Assembly: GCA_024128875.1 (NCBI GenBank)
Contig: JAMYFF010000001.1
Location: forward strand, 620,001 to 684,000
DNA length: 64,000 bases
Source of the DNA: Salinilacustrithrix flava
GTDB taxonomy: Bacteria > Actinomycetota > Acidimicrobiia > Acidimicrobiales > Salinilacustritrichaceae
Reading direction: 5' to 3'
Each line of letters opens with the position of its first letter. The first letter of the stretch is position 1. The translations under genes were made by a program, and so were the position numbers. Below, piece by piece: positions 36,266-44,011 of the stretch. The notes below the pieces were generated by a model. The model was not told where the DNA came from and did no database searches. It saw only the letters and a program-made list of their open reading frames with translations.

Positions 36266-37654
36266 TCAGCTGCCGTCGTCGACCTGGTCGAGCCGGACCG
36301 CGCCCGAGACGAGGAGCCGGAACCGGCCCCGGCCCGTCTTCTCGATCCGGATCGGCGCCTCCCGCTCGTCGAGCCGCCGCTTCAGCAGGATCAAGCGGCT
36401 CTCGAAGTTGTCCCGGAAGGCGGGCAGGTCGAGGCTCGGATCGAGTCGGACCTCCCGGTTGGTGAAGTCGGTGCGGCCCTCGCGCTCGTGGTGCCCGAGC
36501 AGGGCCCAGAGCAGGCGGCCGGCCACCCCCTTGATGAGGTACTCGCCGTCGAGGAACACGCTGCCGTCCACGGCGAAGAACCGCACGTGCGTGGCCTCCC
36601 CCACCTGGCTGGACGACCTCGCCTGCCCCGGAGCAGCAGGGGCCATCGGGAGGGCGTCGCGCTCGTGGGCCCGGTCCGACTCGATCGCGTTGGCGAGGAT
36701 CGTGGCGACGACCGTCAGGATCGCTTCGTCCGCGGGACCGAAGGCGACCGTCTTGCGGCTCTCCACGGTGAGCACGCCGACGAGCTGACCCAGCACCATC
36801 GCCGGCACGGCGCAGCGGCTCGCCGAATCGGGGAGCCCCGGCACCGGCACCTCGCGCCCCGGCGAGACAGCGCCGCTGTCCTCGTAGGACCGCCGCACGC
36901 GGCGCGAGTACTTGCTGACCTGGGTGACGTTCCCGACGGTGACGGGGGTGCACCGCTCGGCCGCGAGGCCGATGAGCCCGTCGCCGAGCGCGACCTCGGA
37001 GCCCACCCCCTCGGCGTCGTAGCCGTGGCTGGCGATGGTGTAGAGCCGGGTGCCCTCCTCGTCCACCAGGAGGAGCAGCGAGTGCTCGTAGCCGAACAGC
37101 TCGGCCAGGCCCGACACCGCGGTCTGGACCATGGTGTCGAGGTCCGGGCACCGGCCGAGGCGCAGGCTCAGCTCCGAGATCCGGCCGGCGTCCAAGCCGT
37201 CCCGGGCCCCGGCCAGGGCCGACCGGTCCACGGGCGGCAGACCCGACGGGACGGACTGGATGTCGGTCACCCGGTAGACGTCCGCGGCCCGCAACCGGTA
37301 CACGTCCTGCATGCCCTCGAGCGCGGCTGCGACGTCGACGTCGACGCGGAGGCGGTCGAAGACCGGGCCCCGGCGGTCGGTGCGCTCGTAGCGCAGGTGC
37401 AGCCGGTACTGCTCGTAGCTGCGGGGGTCGATCACGAGCAGGTCGGCCTCGGGGTTCTCCACGAGGTTCTTCGCGGTCTTGGAGAAGAACTGGTTGGAGA
37501 GCGCGACCCGCTCGTCGTCGACCATGCGCACCTTCGAGAGGTACGTGACGTTGGGGACGCCCTGGGCCGAGGCGGTGGCGATGACCGAGGGGATGGCGCC
37601 CTCGAAGCAGGGTGCGATGTCGCGGAGCGTGAGCCGCTCGACGTTCAGGTCCAT
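36266..37654 (-). CDS. FMN-barrel/GAF protein with C-terminal winged-helix-like domain
   Basis: A 462-residue protein with an unusual domain order. The ATG at 37654 is chosen because MDLNVERLTLRDIAPCFEG begins the PNPOx-type split barrel (about 1-130, with VPNVTYLSKV and SNQFFSKTAKNL). A GAF domain (about 155-325) follows, with EHSLLLLVDEEG and VGVLTVESRK. After a flexible linker, residues about 375-450 have RLLWALLGHHEREGRTDFTNREV and SRLILLKRRLDE followed by KTGRGRFRLLV, which looks like an OmpR-type winged helix. A one-component redox or ligand-sensing transcription factor is inferred. The gene overlaps the second FMN-barrel gene by 10 bp. Confidence 0.65.
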   Translation of the reverse strand: MDLNVERLTLRDIAPCFEGAIPSVIATASAQGVPNVTYLSKVRMVDDERVALSNQFFSKTAKNLVENPEADLLVIDPRSYEQYRLHLRYERTDRRGPVFDRLRVDVDVAAALEGMQDVYRLRAADVYRVTDIQSVPSGLPPVDRSALAGARDGLDAGRISELSLRLGRCPDLDTMVQTAVSGLAELFGYEHSLLLLVDEEGTRLYTIASHGYDAEGVGSEVALGDGLIGLAAERCTPVTVGNVTQVSKYSRRVRRSYEDSGAVSPGREVPVPGLPDSASRCAVPAMVLGQLVGVLTVESRKTVAFGPADEAILTVVATILANAIESDRAHERDALPMAPAAPGQARSSSQVGEATHVRFFAVDGSVFLDGEYLIKGVAGRLLWALLGHHEREGRTDFTNREVRLDPSLDLPAFRDNFESRLILLKRRLDEREAPIRIEKTGRGRFRLLVSGAVRLDQVDDGS

Positions 37655-38115
37655 CCCGCCTCCACCTGCGCGCCCGCACCCGGGCCGGGCGTCTGGTCGT
37701 ACAGCTCCTCGACCTCCACGACGGCGACCAGGTAGCCGGGGGGCACCATCCGCTCCGTGAGGAGCCGGGGGAAGAAGTCGGTCTCCTCGATGTCGCGGAA
37801 CAGCTCCTCGTTGTGCACGTGGCAGCGCTCGAGGTCGGCCGGGCCCGGCACGTTCTCCACCTCGGTGACGCGTCCCTTGAGCTGCACCGAGCGCAGCGTC
37901 CGCACATCCGCGCTCGTGACTGCGATCGGTCCACCGGCGTCGAGGTGGGTGCGCAGCTCCGCGTCGGAGGCGTCCAGGAGCAGCCGGACGGTGGTGGGGC
38001 CCACGACCGAGCATCCCCACCCCCGCTGGGCGTGCGGCACCCCGTCCGCGGATGCGGTGCCGACGATCGTGGCGCAGCCCCGCTCCAGGAAGGCCCGCAG
38101 GGCCTCGTCGATCAC
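37645..38115 (-). CDS. Pyridoxamine 5'-phosphate oxidase-like FMN-binding protein
   Basis: A 156-residue split-barrel protein. The GTG at 38115 is chosen because an AGAGG site lies 8 bases before it; an ATG at 38178 is possible. The sequence ATIVGTASADGVPHAQRGWG, then TSADVRTLRSVQLKGRV and TERMVPPGYLVAVVEVEELYDQTPG, fits the FMN-dependent split-barrel family rather than true PdxH. It overlaps the FMN/GAF gene by 10 bp and is divergent from the hemerythrin gene. A heme, flavin or F420 partner is possible. Confidence 0.65.
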   Translation of the reverse strand: MIDEALRAFLERGCATIVGTASADGVPHAQRGWGCSVVGPTTVRLLLDASDAELRTHLDAGGPIAVTSADVRTLRSVQLKGRVTEVENVPGPADLERCHVHNEELFRDIEETDFFPRLLTERMVPPGYLVAVVEVEELYDQTPGPGAGAQVEAGWT

Positions 38116-38210
38116 CGATGCCACCTCTGACGCCGTGCCTCGCCGCCGGTCCCGTGCCGGTTCGGATGTTCTTAGCATTCCATGCCGGTGCTTTGAGGAG
38201 CACGGTCCAT

Positions 38211-38233
38211 CGGGATCCCGGATCATGCGATCC
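38211..38233. promoter_or_regulatory. Palindromic cluster in the divergent FMN-barrel/hemerythrin spacer
   Basis: CGGGATCCCG at 38211-38220 is a perfect palindrome, and GGATC/GATCC at 38220-38233 is another with a 4-bp spacer. They lie in the 171-bp gap between divergent genes and could be a shared operator. Confidence 0.35.
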
Positions 38234-38286
38234 AGGAGCGGGACGCGCCTCGGGACCGCCGAGCACCGCTCCGTCAGGAGAACCAC

Positions 38287-38988
38287 GTGACCACCATCGA
38301 GACCACCACCCCGACCGTCCCCCTCCGCCTCGTCGTCGTCGACCTCTACCGGGACATCCACAAGGGCATCCGGGCCGAGCTGTTCGGCGTCACCGAGCGG
38401 GCCGGCAACGTCGATCCCACCGACCACGCCGACAAGGCGGACCTCGCCGCCCACGTCCACCGCATCGTCGAGCTGCTCGTGATCCACGCCGAGCACGAGG
38501 ACGGCCACGTCCAGCCGGTGCTCGAGCGGCACCTGCCCGCCCTGGCGGAGCAGGTGGCGTCCGACCACGAGCGCCTCGAGGCCCGCATCGCGCTGCTCGC
38601 CGAGCAGGCCGCCGACATCGTCGACGGCCCGGGGAACCCTCGCTGGAACGGCCATCGCCTCTACGTCGAGCTCGCCTCGTTCACCAGCTCCTACCTCGCC
38701 CACCAGGACCTCGAGGAGCGGGTGATCATGCCGGGGCTCGAGGACGCGATCGGCGCCGACGCCTGCCTCGACATCCACCAGGCCGTCGTGGGTTCGATCC
38801 CACCCGATGAGCTGGCCACCAGCCTCGCCGTCATGCTCCCGGCCATGAACATCGACGACCGCGTCGAGCTGCTCGGGGGCATGCAGGCGGGCGCGCCCGC
38901 CGAGGTCTTCGCCGGTGTGTGGAGCCTGGCGACCTCGGTGCTCGACCAGCGCGAGCTCGAGGCCCTGGCCGCCCGCCTCGGTCGGTGA
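38287..38988 (+). CDS. Hemerythrin-like domain protein
   Basis: A 233-residue helical protein starting at GTG with AGGAGAACCAC before it. The N-terminal 150 residues contain His and Glu residues in helical register: DLYRDIHKGIRAEL, LAAHVHRIVELLVIHAEHEDGH, ASDHERLEARI and YLAHQDLEERVIMPGLE. This is the pattern of the hemerythrin four-helix bundle that binds a di-iron centre and O2 or nitric oxide. The last 80 residues are not assignable. It is divergent from the FMN-barrel genes and ends 1 bp from the gyrB stop. Confidence 0.75.
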   Translation: MTTIETTTPTVPLRLVVVDLYRDIHKGIRAELFGVTERAGNVDPTDHADKADLAAHVHRIVELLVIHAEHEDGHVQPVLERHLPALAEQVASDHERLEARIALLAEQAADIVDGPGNPRWNGHRLYVELASFTSSYLAHQDLEERVIMPGLEDAIGADACLDIHQAVVGSIPPDELATSLAVMLPAMNIDDRVELLGGMQAGAPAEVFAGVWSLATSVLDQRELEALAARLGR

Positions 38989-38989
38989 C

Positions 38990-40921
38990 CTAGATATCGA
39001 CGAACTTGACGTCCTTGGCGTTGGTGACGATGAAGTCCTTGCGGGCGGCGACGTCGTCGCCCATCAGCACGGACATGACCTCGTCGGCCAGCGCGGCCTG
39101 CTCGACCGTGACCCGGAGCAGCGTGCGGCTCTCCGGGTTCATGGTCGTGACCTCGAGCTCGGACGCGTCCATCTCGCCCAGGCCCTTCAGGCGCTGGAAG
39201 TCCTTCTTGTGGTTCGGGTGCTCGGCCAGGAACGCCCGCTGGGCCCGGTCGTCCTTCAGGTAGATCTTGGACTTGCCCACCTGGGTGGAGAACAGCGGCG
39301 GCTGGGCGATGTAGATGCAGCCGGCCTCGACGAGCGGCTTCATCTGGCGGAAGAAGAAGGTGAGCAGCAGCGTGCGGATGTGGGAGCCGTCCACGTCGGC
39401 GTCGCACATCGCGATGATCTTGTCGTAGCGACGCTTCTCGACGTCGAACTCCTCGCCCACACCGGCGCCGATGGCGGAGATGAGGGCCTGGATCTCGGTG
39501 TTCTTCAGCATCTTGTCGATGCGGGCCCGCTCGACGTTGAGGATCTTGCCGCGGATGGGAAGGATCGCCTGGGTGCGGGGGTCTCGGGCCGACACGGCCG
39601 AACCGCCGGCGGAGTCGCCCTCGACGATGAACAGCTCGCGCTCGGCGCGGTCCTTGGCCGAGCAGTCCTTGAGCTTGTCGGGCATGCCGGCGCCGTCGAG
39701 CAGCGTCTTGGAGCGGATGGCGTTGCGGGCGTTCTTGGCCGCCTCGCGGGCCTGGGCCGCCGAGTAGGCCTTCTTGATGACCTTGTTGGCCTCGGTCGGG
39801 TTCTCCTCGAACCACTGGGCCAGGTACTCGTTGGTGACCTTGGTGACCAGCGAGCGCATCGAGGTGTTGCCGAGCTTGGCCTTGGTCTGGCCTTCGAACT
39901 GGGGCTCCTGGAGGCGCACGGACACCACGGCCGTGAGGCCCTCGCGGACGTCGTCACCGGTGAGGACCAGGTCCTTGACGTTGCCGGGCCGGTTGTCCTT
40001 GGCGTAGTTGTTCACCACGCGGGTGAGAGCCGTCTTGAAGCCCTCCTCGTGGGTGCCACCCTCGATGGTGGAGATGCCGTTGGCGAAGCTGTGGATGCCG
40101 TCGCGGTTGTAGCCGGTGTTCCACTGGAAGGCGACCTCGACCTCCTGCGTGCCCGCGTCGTCCTTGCCCTCGAGGAACCCGACCTTGGACCAGAGGGCAT
40201 CCTTGGTCTTGTTGATGTGGCGGACGAAGTCCTGGATGCCGCCGGCGTACTTGTAGGTCACGCGCTCGTTGTCGTGGCCCTCGCGCTGGTCCTGGTAGCG
40301 GATCTCCAGGCCCCTGTTGAGGAAGGCCATCATCTGCAGGCGCTCGAGGATCGTGCGGGACACGAACTCGGTGGTCTCGAAGATGGTGTCGTCCGGCCAG
40401 AACGTGACCGTGGTGCCGGTCCGGCCCCGAGGGGAGTCGCCAGTGACCTTCAGCTTTCCCTGGGGCTTGCCGCCGTCGCCGAACTCCATGACGTGGTGCT
40501 TGCCGTCGCGGTCGACCTCGACGATGACCTTGCTGGACAGCGCGTTGACGACGGAGACGCCGACGCCGTGGAGGCCGCCGGAGACCTTGTAGCCCTCGCC
40601 GTCGAACTTGCCGCCGCCGTGCAGCTTGGTGAGGGCGATCTCCACGCCCGACATCCCCTGCTGCTTGTTCATGTCGGTGGGGATGCCACGACCGTCGTCG
40701 ACGACCCGGCAGGCCCCGTCGGGGAGGATCGTGACGTCGATGCGGGTGGCGTGGCCGGCCATGGCCTCGTCGACGGAGTTGTCGACGACCTCCCACACGC
40801 AGTGGTGCAGGCCGTTCGGTCCGGTGGACCCGATGTACATGCCGGGACGCTTCCGGACGGCCTCGAGACCCTCCAGGACCCGCATGTTGTTGGCGCCGTA
40901 CGACGTCGTCTCAGCAGCCAA
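38990..40921 (-). CDS. gyrB: DNA gyrase subunit B
   Basis: A 643-residue ATPase subunit of gyrase. The start is TTG at 40921, because GAGGAG at 40928-40933 lies six bases upstream; the protein then begins AAETTSYGANNMRVLEGLEAV. Visible are the GHKL ATPase motifs NSVDEAMAG, VDDGRGIP and GLHGVGVSVVNALS, the Toprim EGDSAGGSA and DADVDGSHIRTLL, and the C-terminal ending in AKDVKFVDI. It follows the DUF721 gene by 79 bp in the dnaA-dnaN-recF-DUF721-gyrB order. Confidence 0.97.
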   Translation of the reverse strand: MAAETTSYGANNMRVLEGLEAVRKRPGMYIGSTGPNGLHHCVWEVVDNSVDEAMAGHATRIDVTILPDGACRVVDDGRGIPTDMNKQQGMSGVEIALTKLHGGGKFDGEGYKVSGGLHGVGVSVVNALSSKVIVEVDRDGKHHVMEFGDGGKPQGKLKVTGDSPRGRTGTTVTFWPDDTIFETTEFVSRTILERLQMMAFLNRGLEIRYQDQREGHDNERVTYKYAGGIQDFVRHINKTKDALWSKVGFLEGKDDAGTQEVEVAFQWNTGYNRDGIHSFANGISTIEGGTHEEGFKTALTRVVNNYAKDNRPGNVKDLVLTGDDVREGLTAVVSVRLQEPQFEGQTKAKLGNTSMRSLVTKVTNEYLAQWFEENPTEANKVIKKAYSAAQAREAAKNARNAIRSKTLLDGAGMPDKLKDCSAKDRAERELFIVEGDSAGGSAVSARDPRTQAILPIRGKILNVERARIDKMLKNTEIQALISAIGAGVGEEFDVEKRRYDKIIAMCDADVDGSHIRTLLLTFFFRQMKPLVEAGCIYIAQPPLFSTQVGKSKIYLKDDRAQRAFLAEHPNHKKDFQRLKGLGEMDASELEVTTMNPESRTLLRVTVEQAALADEVMSVLMGDDVAARKDFIVTNAKDVKFVDI

Positions 40922-40927
40922 AACACA

Positions 40928-40933
40928 CTCCTC
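40928..40933 (-). promoter_or_regulatory. Ribosome binding site deciding the gyrB TTG start
   Basis: GAGGAG on the minus strand is spaced 6 bases from TTG at 40921. No ATG or GTG in the gyrB frame lies at a better distance. Confidence 0.8.
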
Positions 40934-41000
40934 AGGAACCAAATGACAGTGGTGGCATCCTACCAGCGGGGGTCGGACATCCCGGCCATCTGGGGCCCGC

Positions 41001-41363
41001 TCAGGCCCGGCGCGACGGGCGTCCCGGGCGGGCGACGCGGACCTCGACGGCGGTGACGCGACCCGGCCCCAGCAGCTCGTCGAGGCGGGTGAGCAGATCC
41101 TGCTCCAGCCACTTCACGTGGCTCACGACCGCGGGGTCGTCGGCCTGCAGCACCAGCGTGGCGCGCTCGAGGGAGACGGGCCGGGTCTTGGTGGCGAGCA
41201 CGCCCCCGACCACGTCGGACCAGCGGTTGAACACCAGCTCGATGGCGTCGGTGCCCGGTGAGCCCATGCCCCGGACCACCCGGTCGAGCAGGGAGGCGAG
41301 CTCGCTCGGTGGCGTCGTGGTGAGTGCCACCTGGAGCTCGTCGAGGTCGTCGTCGCGGTCCAC
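41001..41363 (-). CDS. DUF721 (DciA-like) protein
   Basis: A 120-residue protein. The GTG at 41363 is chosen because DRDDDLDELQVALTTTPPSEL is the expected N-terminus and the recF stop lies about 48 bp upstream. The core has VFNRWSDVVGGVLATKTRPVSLERATLVLQADDPAVVSHVKWLEQDLL, the typical DUF721/DciA pattern with a conserved W-x-x-V-V-G. DciA-type proteins load or assist the replicative helicase DnaB in bacteria without DnaC. The position between recF and gyrB is the standard one in actinobacteria. Confidence 0.9.
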   Translation of the reverse strand: MDRDDDLDELQVALTTTPPSELASLLDRVVRGMGSPGTDAIELVFNRWSDVVGGVLATKTRPVSLERATLVLQADDPAVVSHVKWLEQDLLTRLDELLGPGRVTAVEVRVARPGRPSRRA

Positions 41364-41410
41364 GCGCCGAGTGTGGCACTCCCCCACCGACGACACCCCG
41401 GGCTCCCGGG

Positions 41411-42496
41411 TCAGCCGTCGGGTCCGATGCGTCCGTCGGCGACCCGCAGCACCAGCTCCGGCTCGGTCTGGCGGGGCAGCGGACCGGCGGTCGTGAGCAG
41501 GGTCTGGCCCGGGGGAAGGTGCGCGAGCAGGGCCTCGGTGCGACCGTCGTCCAGCTCGGACAGCACGTCGTCGAGCAGCAGGATCGGGCTCTCGCCGCTG
41601 ACCTCGGTGATGGCCCGGTGGACGGCGAGGCGCATGGCCAGGGCGAGGGATCGCTGCTCGCCCTGGCTGGCGTGCGTGCGGGCCGGCAGGTCGTCGATGC
41701 CGAGCACGACCTCGTCGCGGTGGGGGCCGACCGTGGTCACCCCGCGCCGCAGGTCCTGGTCGCGCGCGTCGGCGAGGGCCCGGGCGAGCCCGACCGCACG
41801 CCACGGGGCGTCGTAGGTGCCCGAGACGGGGAGGGCGATGCCGGCCAGGTCCCGGTAGGCCTGGGTCATGCGGGGCACGAGCTCGGCCAGGGCGGCCTCC
41901 CTCCGCTCCGCCAGGGCCTCGCCGGCCCGGGTCAGGCGGTCGTCCCAGACGTCGAGGGTGAGGGCAGCGGCCTCGTCGAGGCGACCGCGGCTCTGCTTGA
42001 GCAGAGCGTTGCGCTGCTTGAGGATGCGCTCGACGTCGCTGCGCACCCCGTCGGTCTGGTGGTCCAGCCCGACGGCCGCGTCGTCCAGCCACCGGCGCCG
42101 CTCGGCCGGCCCGCCCTTCACCAGCACGAGGTCGTCGGGGCTGAACAGGGTCACCGACAGCGCTTCGAGGAGATCGCGGCGGCGCTTCACCGGCTGGCGG
42201 TTCAGCTGCATGCGGCTGCGGCCGCGAGCGGCGATCTCCGCCTCGACCAGCAGCTCGCGGGGGCCGCGCACGGCCTCGGCCCGCACGACGGCACGCTCGG
42301 CCCCGGTGCGCACCATCGCCTCGGTCGTCGCGCCCCGCAGCGAGGAGCCGGCCAGGTAGGCCACCGCCTCGAGCAGGTTCGTCTTGCCCTGCCCGTTGCG
42401 GCCGATGATGGCCGTGGTGCCGGGCGGGAGGGTGACGTCAGCCGACTCGTAGCTGCGGTAGTCGGTGAGCCAGAGGTGGCGGAGGTGGAGGGCCAG
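41411..42496 (-). CDS. recF: DNA repair/recombination protein RecF with a non-standard CTG start
   Basis: A 361-residue SMC-like ATPase that helps load RecA at gaps. Residues 32-39 hold Walker A (GRNGQGKT). The Walker A codons lie upstream of the first GTG of the frame (42364), and no ATG, GTG or TTG occurs in frame before them; the only sensible start is CTG at 42496, 8 bases after the dnaN TAG stop. The N-terminus LALHLRHLWLTDYRSYESADV matches RecF proteins. Walker B is in SPILLLDDVLSELDDGR and the signature motif in SQGEQRSLALAMRLA. The total length fits RecF (about 360). Confidence 0.9.
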   Translation of the reverse strand: MALHLRHLWLTDYRSYESADVTLPPGTTAIIGRNGQGKTNLLEAVAYLAGSSLRGATTEAMVRTGAERAVVRAEAVRGPRELLVEAEIAARGRSRMQLNRQPVKRRRDLLEALSVTLFSPDDLVLVKGGPAERRRWLDDAAVGLDHQTDGVRSDVERILKQRNALLKQSRGRLDEAAALTLDVWDDRLTRAGEALAERREAALAELVPRMTQAYRDLAGIALPVSGTYDAPWRAVGLARALADARDQDLRRGVTTVGPHRDEVVLGIDDLPARTHASQGEQRSLALAMRLAVHRAITEVSGESPILLLDDVLSELDDGRTEALLAHLPPGQTLLTTAGPLPRQTEPELVLRVADGRIGPDG

Positions 42497-42504
42497 AGCG
42501 CTTG

Positions 42505-43608
42505 CTACTGCACCCGCACCGGCATCAGCAGGTACAGGTAGTCGTCCGAGGCGGGCGTGCGGACCACGGCGGGCTTGAGCGAGTCCATCGTGGACAGGGT
42601 GATCTCCTCCCCCGACGCCGCCTCGATGCCCGCGAGCAGGTAGTCGGGGTTGAACGCCACCGTGAGGTCCTCGCCCTGGTAGGTGGCGTCCAGGCTCTCG
42701 GAGCCCTCGCCCACGTCCTGGGTCACCGCCTTCAGCTCGAGGCCGTCGGCGGACATGATCAGCCGGACCGGCGTGGCGTCCCGGGCCAGCAGCTTCACGC
42801 GGCGCAGCGCCTCGATGAGGGGCTCGCGGGGCACGGTGAGCAGGTTGGGCTGGTTCTGGGGGATGAGGCCCTGGTAGTTCGGGTACTCGCCCTCGATCAG
42901 CCGCGTGGTGAGCACGATGCCGCCGCTGTCGTTGGCGGTGGCGAAGCTGGCGTCGCGCTCGCCGAGGCGCAGCGTGAGCTCCCCCCCGTCGCCGAGGGCC
43001 CGGCTGAGCTCGGCCAGGGCGCGGGACGGCACCAGCACCTGCTTGCCGGAGGAGAGCACGCTGACCCCGGGCAGGTCGCGCACGGCGAGGCGGTAGGAGT
43101 CGGTGGCCACGAGGCGCAGACCGCTGTCCTCGGCGGCGAGCAGCACGCCGGTGAGGATCGGGCGGTTGTCGTCGCCGCTCGCCGCAGGCAGCACCTGGCG
43201 CAGCGCGCCGGTGAGTGCATCGGCGTCGAAGCGCACCTCGTCGCCGTCGACGGCCGAGACCCGGGGGAACTCGTCGGCCGGGAGGGTCTTGAGCGAGAAC
43301 TCCGAGCGCCCCGACGCGATGCGGGCGTCGTCGTCGCCGGTCTCCAGCTCCACCGCGCCGGGCTCCAGGGCCTTGACGATGTCGTTCACCAGCCGGCTGG
43401 GCACCACGGCGACGCCGTCGGCCAGGCCGGCGACGGACAGCTCGACGGAGACCGTGAGCTCCAGGTCCGAGCCGGTGATGGTGAGGCGATCCCCAGCCAG
43501 CTCGAGGCGGACCCCGGACAGCACGGGGAGGGCACCACGGCTGGCGACCGCCCGCCCGGCCGTGGCCAGGGCCTCGGCGAGCACGTCTCGTTCACATCGC
43601 AGCTTCAT
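42505..43608 (-). CDS. dnaN: DNA polymerase III beta sliding clamp
   Basis: A 367-residue clamp that tethers the replicative polymerase to DNA. The ATG at 43608 is chosen because MKLRCERDVLAEALATAGRAV is the typical N-terminus. Three clamp folds are recognisable, with ATDSYRLAVRD in the second and the conserved C-terminus YLYLLMPVRVQ, which forms part of the partner-binding pocket. No strong ribosome site is seen; AGGGGTG lies upstream. recF follows after 8 bases. The start is 403 bp from the dnaA stop. Confidence 0.97.
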   Translation of the reverse strand: MKLRCERDVLAEALATAGRAVASRGALPVLSGVRLELAGDRLTITGSDLELTVSVELSVAGLADGVAVVPSRLVNDIVKALEPGAVELETGDDDARIASGRSEFSLKTLPADEFPRVSAVDGDEVRFDADALTGALRQVLPAASGDDNRPILTGVLLAAEDSGLRLVATDSYRLAVRDLPGVSVLSSGKQVLVPSRALAELSRALGDGGELTLRLGERDASFATANDSGGIVLTTRLIEGEYPNYQGLIPQNQPNLLTVPREPLIEALRRVKLLARDATPVRLIMSADGLELKAVTQDVGEGSESLDATYQGEDLTVAFNPDYLLAGIEAASGEEITLSTMDSLKPAVVRTPASDDYLYLLMPVRVQ

Positions 43609-44011
43609 GAGGGGTGTGCGCTCCTTGCATCGCCTGCTGCTGCTCGGGCGGCCCGAGCGGGTTGTCCCGTCTTCCCACGGTGATGTTGTGCAGATGTCGG
43701 GGGAGGTGGTGGGGGTTGTGGATTGTGGATACTGCCCCATCCGGGCAGGTCAGCGGGGTGATCGTCGTCCCGGCGGTGTCCCCAGCGTTCCCCGGGGCGT
43801 CGGGTGCCGGACACCCGGGGGTCACCGGGGTCCCCTTTTCGAGGGTCCTGCCCACACGGTGTGCACAGGCGCGTCCACCGATCGTGGCCGCGCGCTGTGG
43901 ACGAAGGGTTCGAACCGGTGCTCGACGTCCCCACGGCATCCCACGCGCGTCCCCGTGGCGTCCCCACCGCGAACCGGCTCGGATCCACACGTTGTCCACA
44001 GGCTGGGGTGC
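43609..44011. other. oriC: Origin of replication region between dnaA and dnaN, with DnaA boxes
   Basis: The 403-bp gap has several 9-bp DnaA-box-like sites: TTGTCCACA at 43992-44000 (strong), GGATCCACA at 43981-43989, the inverse TGTGGATAC at 43724-43732 and TGTGGATTG at 43717-43725 (overlapping by 2 bp), and TGTGGACGA at 43896-43904. No gene is visible here. Clustering near dnaA in the dnaA-dnaN gap is the usual actinobacterial oriC position. No AT-rich unwinding region is obvious in this gap. Confidence 0.8.

Noticed and set aside
42365..42496. Starting recF at the GTG at 42364
   Set aside because: It would remove the Walker A motif, although the rest of the protein is normal; the upstream codons encode the expected RecF N-terminus.
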